In this document: in pieces, positions 1 to 6,288 of the stretch | Position numbering within the stretch: the stretch's first letter is position 1 | How the letters are laid out: every line of letters begins with the position of its first letter | Notes under the pieces: generated by a model | What the model was told of the DNA's origin: nothing | The model's input: only the letters and a program-made list of their open reading frames with translations | The model's database searches: none | Program-made: the position numbers and the translations under genes | Assembly: GCA_023460055.1 (NCBI GenBank) | Contig: JAEWRJ010000151.1 | Location: 1-18,889 of the forward strand | Direction of reading: 5' to 3' | Length of the DNA: 18,889 bases | Source of the DNA: Bacillota bacterium | GTDB taxonomy: Bacteria > Bacillota > Clostridia > Christensenellales > Aristaeellaceae

Positions 1-12
1 GGTTTTTCTATT

Positions 13-1737
13 TCATGCCACAAGCGATCTGTCTATTCGATAGTTTAAGATGATGTACTCAGATTCAGAAATGCCTTCAAAGTCCTTTTCGGTTGTAACT
101 GTTGCATAGTTCCCGCCGGGGGAGCCAGCAAGGGTGACAACTTTTGAAAGTTGTTGCCCTGCTTTATTATTTTGGGTTTTTTGGTGGAGCTGGAGTGGGT
201 AGGCGTCGGTACCCAGGGCGGTAAATCGCACCAGGTCCGGGGCCAGAACCACCTCTATGGTATCTTCAAAAACAGTGATATTTGAAAAATACCGAGAAAG
301 AACATCTTTTTGCAATCTCGGCTCCATGATGGCACGCCGCACATCGTCAGTGAGGGCGGCGCGGATGGATGCCCGGCTGATAGCTGCCTTGACCGGAATG
401 GCGTCAAGGCGCTGCTTTAGCAAATCTCGCTGTTGAGCAATGTCGTTTATCCGGTCAATGAAAAGCTGAGGAGGGCTGCCAAGTTCGATAGCCGCGAGAA
501 GGTTTGCTTGTTTGCTGTCGAGTGACTGAATTTCCGACGCGATGGCGAAACGCTCGTTATTTCTATCTGTTCCGGCAATAACCCTGTCAACCAAAGCCTC
601 AATATACTCAGGGATCAGGATGCGGGAGCGGAGCATATGAAGCAGGTATTCTTCCAGCTTTTCGGCATTGACGTGTTTTTGTCCGCAGTTCTTAAACTTT
701 CGGTTATTAGTGCAGCCGTAGCGCTTGTACTCGTGTCCTTTGGATTTTGTGGTATAACCGACCATGGGCGCGCCGCAGATGCCGCAGCGGATAAGGCCGG
801 ACAGCAGATAGCATCGATCAGGCGTGCGGCTTGAGTTATTGGCGCGCTTGTTGGAGCGGAGGCGTTCCTGTACGATATCAAAGATATGCTGCGGGACGAT
901 CTGCGGAATGGCCCCCGGTTTTCTGATGACTCCCTGCTCTTTTTCATCACGCTTGCGGCCTACCCATTTGCGCATATGGCGCATTTCGTACTCTCCCCAC
1001 AGGAAGGTGCCGGTGTAGCGAACGTTTTTAAGAATGTAGTAGAGCGTATTGCGCTCGATAGGCTGACCAAACTTGCCTGTGATGCCGGTTTTGCGGACCT
1101 CGGCCAGGATGGCGGTGTAGCTGTTGCCGGCAGCATACATTTCAAAAATCATGCGGACGACAGGCGCCTCCCTCTGATTAAGAACATAATGCGATTCAAC
1201 ATTTGATTTATTGCCGGCTTTGGTATATTTCCTTTCCACGTCATATCCCAGCGGCGGGATGCCGCCGCAGAACATGCCGGACTTGGCGCGCTTGACAGAC
1301 CCGTCGATGGAATCCTTGCGGTACTTGATCACGTGCATCTGCCCGAAGAGGGCGTTGACGCCTTCGTGCAGAAAGTCGCCGGGGTTGTCGATGTCGCCCA
1401 AACGCTCGGACGCGGAGATGACCTGGACCCCCAGGCGGCGCATTTCCTTTCGGAAATTGAACCAGTCCGCGATATCGCGGCTGCCGCGGAACATATCATA
1501 GATCACGACCGCGTCAAACTGAGCCGCGCGGGCATCTGTCAGGAGGCGCTGGAAATCCCTGCGGTCGGTATTGGTGCCAGATTCCGCCTCATCCGCGTAA
1601 AAGCCCACCAGATCTAAACCTTCCGCGTCACTGACTTCTGCTATTTTGTCCATCTGACGCTGGATGGAGATGGCGTTCTGGTTGGAGGTGGAGTATCGTG
1701 CGTATCCTACGGCGCGCCGCCGGTTCAAATTGTTCAT
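13..1737 (-). CDS. Large serine recombinase (prophage integrase)
   Basis: Site-specific recombinase of 574 residues that would integrate and excise the prophage by cutting attP/attB through a 5'-phosphoserine link. The N-terminal resolvase domain (about residues 9-150) holds the catalytic serine in RYSTSNQ (S16) and the conserved arginine-bearing segments around TDRR (58-60) and MFRGSRD. A recombinase domain follows (about 155-295, GGIPPLGY at 158-165). A zinc ribbon has cysteines at 318, 321, 342 and 351, and a probable coiled coil follows. All are in the order typical of large serine integrases. The start ATG at 1737 has the purine-rich AAAGGGAT just upstream. The stop lies 12 bases from the window edge, so the attachment site should be at or just beyond position 1 or in the 1738-1845 gap; I cannot identify a core. 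Family assignment is secure; the role as this prophage's integrase follows from its position next to the repressor. Confidence 0.95.
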   Translation of the reverse strand: MNNLNRRRAVGYARYSTSNQNAISIQRQMDKIAEVSDAEGLDLVGFYADEAESGTNTDRRDFQRLLTDARAAQFDAVVIYDMFRGSRDIADWFNFRKEMRRLGVQVISASERLGDIDNPGDFLHEGVNALFGQMHVIKYRKDSIDGSVKRAKSGMFCGGIPPLGYDVERKYTKAGNKSNVESHYVLNQREAPVVRMIFEMYAAGNSYTAILAEVRKTGITGKFGQPIERNTLYYILKNVRYTGTFLWGEYEMRHMRKWVGRKRDEKEQGVIRKPGAIPQIVPQHIFDIVQERLRSNKRANNSSRTPDRCYLLSGLIRCGICGAPMVGYTTKSKGHEYKRYGCTNNRKFKNCGQKHVNAEKLEEYLLHMLRSRILIPEYIEALVDRVIAGTDRNNERFAIASEIQSLDSKQANLLAAIELGSPPQLFIDRINDIAQQRDLLKQRLDAIPVKAAISRASIRAALTDDVRRAIMEPRLQKDVLSRYFSNITVFEDTIEVVLAPDLVRFTALGTDAYPLQLHQKTQNNKAGQQLSKVVTLAGSPGGNYATVTTEKDFEGISESEYIILNYRIDRSLVA

Positions 1738-1765
1738 AGGATCCCTTTCTTTTTGTGATCGGCCG

Positions 1766-1847
1766 TGCTATGATGGTAGGGCAAAGCCGATTGTCGAGTG
1801 GTGTTGGTGGTCGTTTTGCAGCCCGCCCCTCAGGGGGCGGGTTTTTT
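1766..1847 (+). ncRNA. Candidate small RNA: extended -10 plus intrinsic terminator
   Basis: In the gap between two minus-strand genes the plus strand carries TGCTATGAT (1766-1774), an extended -10 box with no convincing -35. About 70 bases later there is a perfect intrinsic terminator. A transcript from about 1781 to 1847 would be roughly 65 nt, antisense to the integrase leader, and would touch the 3' end of the secreted-protein gene. No open reading frame is evident in it. The sequence CTATGAT..AGGGCAAAG recurs at 6327-6342. This is an inference from two signals only; it may simply be a terminator shielding the lysogeny arm. Confidence 0.3.
1822..1847 (+). terminator. Intrinsic terminator, plus-strand polarity
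   Basis: CCCGCCCC (1822-1829) pairs perfectly with GGGGCGGG (1834-1841) around a 4-base loop, followed by six T residues (1842-1847). Polarity is left to right. On the minus strand the hairpin is preceded by A residues and is not followed by a T run, so it is at best a weak terminator for the secreted-protein gene whose stop codon (1846-1848) it overlaps. Confidence 0.75.
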
Positions 1848-2523
1848 ATTGCAGCGTCTGATGGATCAGGAGATCATCAACATAGTCAAGCAACTCGGTC
1901 GCGTGGATCACGTCATCGCGCAGCCAGCCCAGGACAGTATGATCAACCTTGAACTGAACAGCCATATAAGTATTGATTTTGTTGGTTTTCTTATTCAGGT
2001 ACTCTATTTCCGCTGTATATTCCAGCGTTTCGTAATCGGCAAAGCGGTATTCATCTACGAGCTTTTTGATATCATACAGGCATTGCTCAACCGTCGCCTT
2101 GTTTGTAAGCCGCGGCGTGATCGTCACCAGCATGGTTACAATGCCGTCCACCGATTCCTGAACCGTCCTTACGCTTCCGCTCTCCAGATTCAGCGTATTC
2201 GGCGTTAAGCCTCTGACATATTCCTTGTTCCCTTTGAACAGGTTTCCATTGATGCGCTCTAAGAACGCGCTCAATTCTTCATAGGTGTAATCAGAAAAAT
2301 CCAAGTCAAGGGGTTTAAAGGTCCCTACGGGCTTTGATTTTCCGCTTTGCGCAATGATGGTGGTTATTGTCAGCTGTGCCTTTAAACTTGAAAATTCCGA
2401 CTCCGTTAAGGCGCTGAGGTCGATTGACGTGAGATCCTGCTTTTGCTCAGACGCGGAGCCAAAGGCGAGCGATTGAAGCGCCAGAATCAGGATCAAGGTT
2501 AGGATAAACAGTTTCTTATTCAC
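1846..2523 (-). CDS. Secreted protein of unknown function in the lysogeny arm
   Basis: A 225-residue protein with a clear Sec signal peptide: a short basic start (NKK), a long hydrophobic stretch (LFILTLILILALQSLAF) and small residues around GSAS, predicting cleavage near residue 24. There is no lipobox cysteine and no later membrane segment, so the mature chain should be released or held at the cell surface. I do not recognise a domain; the mature part is rich in Thr, Asp and Leu with alternating predicted helices and strands. The start is GTG at 2523, supported by a perfect AAGGAGG eight bases upstream. It lies downstream of the repressor and SWIM genes on the same strand with short gaps, so it is probably expressed in the lysogen. 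That position is typical of lysogenic-conversion or superinfection-exclusion genes (inference). Confidence 0.8.
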   Translation of the reverse strand: MNKKLFILTLILILALQSLAFGSASEQKQDLTSIDLSALTESEFSSLKAQLTITTIIAQSGKSKPVGTFKPLDLDFSDYTYEELSAFLERINGNLFKGNKEYVRGLTPNTLNLESGSVRTVQESVDGIVTMLVTITPRLTNKATVEQCLYDIKKLVDEYRFADYETLEYTAEIEYLNKKTNKINTYMAVQFKVDHTVLGWLRDDVIHATELLDYVDDLLIHQTLQ

Positions 2524-2578
2524 GGTCAGTTCCTCCTTGTTATGTCTTCTTGCCTGCCTTTGTCGGCATGGCGTCGGA

Positions 2579-3214
2579 TTACAGCGATCCTTTCAGCTGC
2601 GGATAAGCCTGCAATAATAGGCTGAACTCGTCTAAAGCAAGCGCCTCGTTCTCTAAATTGACGAGCGCGCCGACGAGCTGAGCATCATCCAAATGCTCTG
2701 CAGCCAGATCTCCAACGCGTGACGCGAACTGGACGGTGAGCGCATGTAATGTTTTCTTGTGCCGATTAACGGGACACATCATGCCGCGCCTGTCAACCGA
2801 GATCAGGGGGTTTCCTTCCAGATAAGGGTGGTCGCTCAGCCTTAGCTGATGACCGGAGAATACGAGCCTGAGAGCGCGTATCAGCGCTATTGACAGCAAG
2901 ATGTGGCCTGTTTTGATATTCCGCTCCAATTCACCCAGAGCAAGTTTTTCGGCCGCCGCTGACTGATCTGACACCATGCCCTCCCCGCTGATATAGCCCA
3001 GGATCATACCCAGGCGCAGAATATGCTTGCACGGCTGCCTGGTTATGCCGAAATCCTTGCAGGTGCATGAATCGAGGCCGGCGGTATAGACGGATCCTGA
3101 GGAACCGGCGAAAGTTGCGGATTCCCCTGAAACATACATCGGCGTCAGATCCGCGCCAAGGGCACGCTTTTTCCGTCCCGGTTCTATATCCTGAGCGCTC
3201 CAATTCCACGGCAT
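2579..3214 (-). CDS. SWIM zinc-finger protein
   Basis: A 211-residue protein with a SWIM-type zinc-binding motif near its N-terminus: CTC at 50-52 and CKH at 62-64, giving the C-x-C-x9-C-x-H pattern in a strand-turn-helix context (YTAGLDSCTC ... PCKHILRLG). SWIM domains bind DNA or protein and occur in bacterial SWI2/SNF2 ATPases, transposases and stand-alone proteins. Here there is no ATPase or nuclease domain. The remaining 140 residues look alpha-helical with no recognised catalytic motif. The gene starts 24 bases after the repressor stop. A purine-rich AAGGAAG lies about 14 bases before the ATG, which is rather far, so translation may be weak or coupled. It is probably co-transcribed with the repressor; its function in the lysogen is unknown. 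Confidence 0.8.
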   Translation of the reverse strand: MPWNWSAQDIEPGRKKRALGADLTPMYVSGESATFAGSSGSVYTAGLDSCTCKDFGITRQPCKHILRLGMILGYISGEGMVSDQSAAAEKLALGELERNIKTGHILLSIALIRALRLVFSGHQLRLSDHPYLEGNPLISVDRRGMMCPVNRHKKTLHALTVQFASRVGDLAAEHLDDAQLVGALVNLENEALALDEFSLLLQAYPQLKGSL

Positions 3215-3238
3215 AGGCTGATATCTCGCTTCCTTTTT

Positions 3239-3958
3239 TTATTTATACAGTAATACTTTGCCTACGATGCCCAGCTGCTGATGGGGCTTAAGGATGAGCG
3301 GGGAGTAGGCGGGGTTGTCTGAATGCAGCTCCACTGCTTTGCCGTTTTTCAGATAACGCTTGCATACGGCTTCCGACACATCGAGCATAAAGATGCCGAT
3401 CTCATTGTTTTTCAGTGAGCTTGTCTTGTGGACGAATACGATATCTCCATCATTGATCGTGGGCTCCATGCTGTCGCCGGCGATGCGGATGCCGAAGTCG
3501 GCTCCTTTTGGGATGTCAGAGGCCTTATACTTGATGCGGGTATAGGCGTCCTCCGCAAAGACAGGAATGCCGGCGGCTGCCGGAAAGTCGTACACGATGA
3601 TGTCAACGATCTCCTCATCCATCTGCTGCTTGTACTTCTTGGACAGCTCAACTTCCCTGGCCGCGATCCAGTAGAAGATATCCTTTCCCCTCTGATCCAT
3701 ACTGCGGTACATTTTAATGATCTCGTGCTCTTTGGGGGTCAAGGCCGCTTCATTGGAAGTGGCGTTATCAAAGAAGTAATCTATGGATACACCAAGATAA
3801 TCGGCAATTGATTGAATAATAGAAAGATCTACTTTTGTATTGTTGCGGCGAATGATGCTGTAAATCGTGCTCCTGTTTACATTGATATCAGTGCTCAGCG
3901 TCCCGGGCTTGATGCCTTTCTCTTTAAGCAAGCCTGACAGTTTTTCGCCAAGTCCCAA
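3239..3958 (-). CDS. CI/LexA-type prophage repressor, HTH plus S24 peptidase
   Basis: The lysogeny master repressor. Numbered from the TTG start, an N-terminal XRE helix-turn-helix (about residues 4-65, including STDINVNRSTIYSIIRRN) is followed by a linker and a C-terminal LexA/UmuD (S24) autoprotease and dimerisation domain. The cleavage dipeptide is Ala-Gly in FPAAAGIPV (about 129-130). The nucleophile is Ser in AGDSMEPT (about 163) and the general base is Lys in AVCKRYLK (about 200). All three are intact, so RecA-stimulated self-cleavage and SOS induction are expected. An in-frame ATG at 3991 gives a longer product, but it lies between the -35 and -10 boxes of the gene's own promoter. TTG at 3958, preceded by AAAGGTGGTG, is therefore the likely start (239 residues). 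One operator-like motif overlaps its -10 box, suggesting autoregulation. Confidence 0.92.
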   Translation of the reverse strand: MGLGEKLSGLLKEKGIKPGTLSTDINVNRSTIYSIIRRNNTKVDLSIIQSIADYLGVSIDYFFDNATSNEAALTPKEHEIIKMYRSMDQRGKDIFYWIAAREVELSKKYKQQMDEEIVDIIVYDFPAAAGIPVFAEDAYTRIKYKASDIPKGADFGIRIAGDSMEPTINDGDIVFVHKTSSLKNNEIGIFMLDVSEAVCKRYLKNGKAVELHSDNPAYSPLILKPHQQLGIVGKVLLYK

Positions 3959-3981
3959 AATAATCACCACCTTTTGAATGC

Positions 3982-4010
3982 ATAATATCACCCTCTGACC
4001 ACATTGTAAA
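3982..4010 (-). promoter_or_regulatory. Leftward lysogeny promoter (repressor promoter)
   Basis: On the minus strand TTTACA (4010-4005) and TATTAT (3987-3982) are separated by exactly 17 bases. Each hexamer matches the SigA consensus at five of six positions. Transcription would start near 3975, only about 17 bases before the TTG start codon. Confidence 0.75.
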
Positions 4011-4040
4011 TAAAAATGTGTGCAAACGCATAAAAAAGTG

Positions 4041-4069
4041 TTGACAATGTTTCAAATGCATACTATACT
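4041..4069 (+). promoter_or_regulatory. Rightward early promoter (PR)
   Basis: Perfect -35 TTGACA (4041-4046), 17-base spacer, and -10 TATACT (4064-4069). Transcription would begin near 4076 and run into the Cro-like gene at 4110. Operator-like motifs lie upstream of it, inside its spacer and just past its start. Confidence 0.85.
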
Positions 4070-4109
4070 TCCGAAAAAGAGCGCAAATGCGCACATCGGA
4101 AGGAGGAAG

Positions 4110-4325
4110 ATGATGTATAGGAATCTGATAGCGACGATGAGCTATAAAGGAGTTACCAATGAAATGATAGCTGATCTTCTGAATGTGCACAGAAACACAG
4201 TATATAACAAGATTCACCGCGGCGAGTTCACGTTTGGTGAAGCATATAAAGTAAGTGAAACATATTTTCCGGAGTACAAGCCGTCTTATCTGTTTAAACG
4301 GGTCGAAGAAAAAGCGGCTTCTTGA
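4110..4325 (+). CDS. Cro-like DNA-binding protein
   Basis: A 71-residue protein made almost entirely of a helix-turn-helix: NEMIADLLNVHRNTVYNKIHRGEFTF has the pattern of an XRE/Cro recognition unit. It is the first gene of the rightward operon, divergent from the repressor, which is the place of Cro in lambda-like switches. There it competes for the same operators and shuts off the repressor promoter. GGAAGGAGGAAG lies directly upstream; the start is ATG at 4110 (or the next codon, ATG at 4113). A longer open frame upstream has no ribosome site and overlaps the promoter. A short C-terminal tail (FKRVEEKAAS) follows the domain. Confidence 0.85.
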   Translation: MMYRNLIATMSYKGVTNEMIADLLNVHRNTVYNKIHRGEFTFGEAYKVSETYFPEYKPSYLFKRVEEKAAS

Positions 4326-4357
4326 GAAAACGGATTCTAAACCCTGATTTTTACCAA

Positions 4358-4381
4358 GACCCCCCTTTTGAAAACGGGGTC
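4358..4381. promoter_or_regulatory. Inverted repeat in the leader after the Cro-like gene
   Basis: GACCCC (4358-4363) and GGGGTC (4376-4381) form a 6-bp stem, with a short complementary TTTT/AAAA inside. No T run follows, so it is not a standard terminator. It may be an RNA processing or regulatory hairpin, or chance. Confidence 0.3.
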
Positions 4382-4404
4382 ATTCGACCGGAGGGAATGG
4401 GCGC

Positions 4405-4650
4405 ATGGAGAAGACGGATCAAAGGCTGGGCCAAATACGGGTGCTGATGGCTGATGGCGAGGCGTCGGGGATGGAAGCCGCCTGCGACTGGATGCTGGGG
4501 GTGCTCAGCGGCGGGGTGATCGGCAGCTATATCGGCGACGTGCTCAGGCGCGCCGCGGCGATGGACCAGGAAGCGGCGAATGATCAAGGCGGTCCGTTCA
4601 ATGGACGGTCGGACTGCGGGAAAGGGGCTTTGATGGATGCGGCTGTATAA
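4405..4650 (+). CDS. Small early phage protein, unknown function
   Basis: An 81-residue protein without a recognised domain. The N-terminal half looks helical (DQRLGQIRVLMADGEASGME, then CDWMLGVLSGGVIGSYIGDV, moderately hydrophobic). The C-terminal 25 residues are Gly/Asp/Asn-rich and likely disordered. The start at 4405 has GGAGGG nine bases upstream. The 3' end overlaps the next gene by 14 bases, implying translational coupling. Its place right after the Cro-like gene suggests an early function; nothing more can be read from the sequence. Confidence 0.65.
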   Translation: MEKTDQRLGQIRVLMADGEASGMEAACDWMLGVLSGGVIGSYIGDVLRRAAAMDQEAANDQGGPFNGRSDCGKGALMDAAV

Positions 4651-4933
4651 GGTAGAGGACCCGGGGGAGCTGAGGAGCCTGGCCGAACACTGCAAGGAGG
4701 GACACGCAAGCCTTGACAACCTGGCGACGGTGTGGAGCTCCACCCGGCGGCGGGGGATGGGGCGCAGCCCCTGGGACGGCAAGGTGATGGTGAGCTTCCG
4801 GCATGAGGGCGGGCAGAACATCGCCACGGTGGCGAGGATCAGCCTGCGGGATGAGCTGAAGGAAGTGGCCGCGCTGAAGTACACAGCCGCCCTGCAGTGG
4901 TGCCGGGGGATGCTGAGGGAAATCCGGGACTGA
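4637..4933 (+). CDS. Small early phage protein, unknown function
   Basis: A 98-residue protein with an alternating charged and hydrophobic pattern, a basic patch (SSTRRRGMGRSPW) and a helical C-terminal half (SLRDELKEVAALKYTAALQW). No known motif was recognised. The ATG at 4637 lies within the end of the preceding gene, with GGAAAGGGG upstream; an ATG at 4632 is in another frame and is not usable for this protein. The stop is followed directly by the first (partial) copy of the dispersed element. Probably a real early protein, because codon use matches the neighbours and the overlap implies coupling. Confidence 0.65.
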   Translation: MRLYKVEDPGELRSLAEHCKEGHASLDNLATVWSSTRRRGMGRSPWDGKVMVSFRHEGGQNIATVARISLRDELKEVAALKYTAALQWCRGMLREIRD

Positions 4934-5019
4934 CGGCGAAGAGCGGGCTACGCCCGCGGGAAATGCTCCTTTCAGTCGCGCAAAGCGCGGCCTGCGGCCA
5001 CGGGAAGCCATGGGAGCAC
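4934..5019 (-). repeat. Dispersed element copy 1 (long core, partial)
   Basis: Strand convention for this family: plus means the core reads as in the copy at 7108; minus means it is inverted. This copy shows GCGGGCTACGCCCGC, then CAGTCGCGCAAAGCGCGGCC and GGCCTGCGGCCACGGGAAGC in the inverted order. The right arm is replaced by unrelated sequence (about 5020-5130) in which I see no convincing gene. Together with copy 2 it fills the 311-base space between 4933 and 5245. Confidence 0.75.
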
Positions 5020-5131
5020 GTAAAAAGCGGAATGCGAAATGGGGCACGAAGGGGCGCGGGAGACCGGCGCGGGAAGTTTTGAAACAACTTGCCCCAACCG
5101 CGCGGCGGGGAACACCCGCCCGCCCCTCACA

Positions 5132-5240
5132 AATGCTGAATGCTAAATGCGGAATGCTAAATGACCGGGGAAGATCCCGCGCCGAGGCGCGACATTCAGA
5201 ATTCAGAATTCAGCGTTCAGCATTTCCGACCAAAGGGAGG
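5132..5240 (+). repeat. Dispersed element copy 2 (short core)
   Basis: The left arm has four tandem heptamers of the form AATGCNR (5132-5159). The core is AATGACCGGGGAAG then CCCGCGCCGAGGCGCGA. The right arm has heptamers CATTCAG, AATTCAG, AATTCAG, CGTTCAG (5193-5220). It ends in TTCCGACCAAAGGGAGG (5224-5240), which is the ribosome-binding site of the gene at 5245. The arms are inverted repeats of each other. Confidence 0.85.
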
Positions 5241-5244
5241 ATGT

Positions 5245-5604
5245 ATGGCTCAGATGATGGATATCCGGCTGCTGGCGCCGGTGCCCGGGAGCTGCCCGGT
5301 GTGTGCCGGGAAGCATGAGGCGGATGAGCCTCACACCATCGAAAGCCTGTACTACAGGATCAAATTCCGCCAGAAGTACGGCAGGACGCCTACGGCGGAG
5401 GACGCGGCGGTGCACCTGCAGGAAGCGAACCACGGAAAACACGGAATATACATGAAGCACGGAGAGGGACGGGATGAAGGACGGGTGGATCAGCCGGGAG
5501 GAGAGGCTGCCGGGGCCGGAGGACGCGGACGCGATGAGCTGCGTGGCCGCCTGGCACCTGTATCAAGGCTTTATGGTAACGGGCTGGCGCAATGTGCGGG
5601 ATAA
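5245..5604 (+). CDS. Small phage protein with CPVC knuckle; C-terminus uncertain
   Basis: A protein with a short cysteine knuckle (GSCPVCAGKH, about residues 15-24) followed by ESLYYRIKFRQKYGRTPTAEDA. That pattern is common in small accessory proteins of Clostridia phages whose role is unknown. The frame stays open to 5604, giving 119 residues. However, from 5474 a second frame (DUF551-like) is clearly coding for 131 bases, and the tail of this product (GGEAAGAGGRGRDELRGR) looks like non-coding-frame sequence. The bases before 5460 (ACCACGGAAAACACGGAA) resemble low-complexity repeat sequence. I infer that the authentic C-terminus was disrupted and that the last 45 or so residues are read-through. 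The start ATG is four bases after the GGGAGG supplied by the upstream element. Confidence 0.6.
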   Translation: MAQMMDIRLLAPVPGSCPVCAGKHEADEPHTIESLYYRIKFRQKYGRTPTAEDAAVHLQEANHGKHGIYMKHGEGRDEGRVDQPGGEAAGAGGRGRDELRGRLAPVSRLYGNGLAQCAG

Positions 5605-5659
5605 CAAGCTGTTTACCCACTGGATGCCGCCGCCGCACAAACCGAATGTGGAATGCTGA
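5474..5659 (+). CDS. DUF551-like small phage protein
   Basis: A 61-residue protein matching the DUF551 pattern: an N-terminal WISREERLPGPED, a middle GFMVTGWRNVRDN and a C-terminal FTHWMPPP. DUF551 proteins are frequent small accessory proteins of phages in Bacillota and Pseudomonadota; their function is unknown. The ATG at 5474 has GGAGAGGGACGG upstream. It overlaps the preceding open frame by 131 bases in another frame, which suggests the upstream gene is damaged rather than that both are fully used. The last codons (AATGTGGAATGCTGA) come from dispersed element copy 3, so the element supplies the stop and the final three residues (VEC). Confidence 0.75.
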   Translation: MKDGWISREERLPGPEDADAMSCVAAWHLYQGFMVTGWRNVRDNKLFTHWMPPPHKPNVEC

Positions 5660-5727
5660 ATGCGCAATGGCGGGGAAGCGCAGGCATAGCCTGCGGGAAG
5701 CGATGGGGAAGCGGTAGGGGCAGGGAA
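5645..5727 (+). repeat. Dispersed element copy 3 (long core, left half only)
   Basis: Heptamers AATGTGG, AATGCTG and AATGCGC are followed by the hairpin GCGCAGGC-ATA-GCCTGCG and GGAAGCGATGGGGAAGCGGT, matching the left half of the copy at 7108. The right half is missing and is replaced by a short sequence leading to AAGGAGAGG before the gene at 5760. Confidence 0.75.
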
Positions 5728-5759
5728 TACGCGGGAACGCGAAGAGATAAGGAGAGGCT

Positions 5760-5951
5760 ATGACGAAGAAATGGAAGGCGCGGCTGCGCCACCTGCTGCT
5801 GGGCCCCGGAAAGCATCACCGACGGGCAAAAAACCCCGAACCGCCAAAGATCACGCCGGAGCAGTTCATCCTCATGTTTTCCGGCCGGGGGGCTGACAGG
5901 AAGTATTACAAGGAAAAAAACGGCGTTGCACGGGAGCTGAGGTTTTGGTGA
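5760..5951 (+). CDS. Small basic phage protein, unknown function
   Basis: A 63-residue, strongly basic protein (KKWKARLRHLLLG, then KHHRRAKNPEPPKITPEQF) with no recognised domain. The composition would suit nucleic-acid binding, but no fold can be assigned. The ATG at 5760 is preceded by AAGGAGAGG at good distance. It stands alone between element copies 3 and 4, so it behaves like a single-gene cassette. Short length keeps confidence moderate. Confidence 0.55.
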   Translation: MTKKWKARLRHLLLGPGKHHRRAKNPEPPKITPEQFILMFSGRGADRKYYKEKNGVARELRFW

Positions 5952-5975
5952 CGCCATGTGCGCCCTCTGGGCGCA

Positions 5976-6085
5976 AATGCTGAATGCTGAATGCGGAATA
6001 CAAAATGACCGGGGGGAGTTCCCGCGCCGAAGCGCGACATTCAGCATTTAGCACTTAGCATTCAGCATTACCGACCGAAGGGAGG
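5976..6085 (+). repeat. Dispersed element copy 4 (short core)
   Basis: Left heptamers AATGCTG, AATGCTG, AATGCGG, AATACAA (5976-6003). The core is AATGACCGGGGGGAG then CCCGCGCCGAAGCGCGA. Right heptamers are CATTCAG, CATTTAG, CACTTAG, CATTCAG (6038-6065). It ends in ACCGACCGAAGGGAGG, the ribosome-binding site for the gene at 6091. Same orientation and core as copy 2. Confidence 0.85.
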
Positions 6086-6090
6086 ATATT

Positions 6091-6252
6091 ATGGCGCGCA
6101 TCATCAGCGATGAGGTGTGGCACGAACTGGCGGCTTATCGGGCAAGCGGCAAGACGCCGGAGGAGGTCCAGCGGATGGTCCGCTACCTGGAAGACCCGGC
6201 CCCGGAACCGATGAGGGAGCCCGCGGAGGAGGGGCCGTATGGAAGCCAATAA
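6091..6252 (+). CDS. Small phage protein, unknown function
   Basis: A 53-residue protein starting MARIISDEVWHELAAYRASG, with a helical first half (KTPEEVQRMVRYLED) and a Pro/Glu-rich tail. It resembles the very small proteins found before antirepressor genes in Clostridia prophages, but I cannot assign a function. ATG at 6091 follows the AAGGGAGG of element copy 4 by five bases; the stop TAA at 6250-6252 is immediately followed by an A run. Good codon use and ribosome site support it. Confidence 0.6.
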   Translation: MARIISDEVWHELAAYRASGKTPEEVQRMVRYLEDPAPEPMREPAEEGPYGSQ

Positions 6253-6256
6253 AAAA

Positions 6257-6288
6257 TGACCGTGAGCTGCTGCAAACATACACGGTCA
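6257..6288. promoter_or_regulatory. Dyad upstream of the antirepressor gene, possible operator
   Basis: TGACCGTG (6257-6264) and CACGGTCA (6281-6288) are perfect 8-bp inverted repeats around 16 bases. They lie in the only sizeable gap of the early region that has no dispersed element. A -10-like TATGAT follows at 6328-6333, but I see no good -35 box 17 bases before it. The dyad could be a repressor or operator site controlling the antirepressor, or an RNA hairpin. Confidence 0.4.

Larger units (their letters stand above)
3973..4093. promoter_or_regulatory. Operator array of the lysogeny switch
   Basis: Four copies of a related 12-bp motif: TTTGAATGCATA (3973-3984), TGCAAACGCATA (4021-4032), TTCAAATGCATA (4051-4062) and CGCAAATGCGCA (4082-4093). 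The last is nearly palindromic (GCGCA-AA-TGCGC). The three right-hand copies start 30 and 31 bases apart, close to three helical turns, so bound dimers would sit on one face. Copies overlap the leftward -10 box, the spacer of the rightward promoter and its initial transcribed region. The placement is what a CI/Cro operator set would show; binding itself is inferred. Confidence 0.6.

Noticed and set aside
1..12. Attachment site at the window edge
   Set aside because: Only 12 bases lie beyond the integrase stop and the right end of the prophage is not in the window, so no core repeat can be compared.
3412..3811. Long open frames within the repressor gene in other frames and on the other strand
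   Set aside because: They are shadows of the high-GC-third-position repressor reading frame, lack ribosome sites and have no domain resemblance.
5010..5318. Open frame starting MGARKKRNAKWGTKGRGR, basic and phage-like at its start
   Set aside because: The ATG arises within a partial element copy with only a weak GGGAAG before it. The frame runs through element copy 2 and out of frame into the start of the gene at 5245. Without a stop near a natural domain end I do not call it a gene, though a relic of a small basic protein at 5020-5130 is possible.
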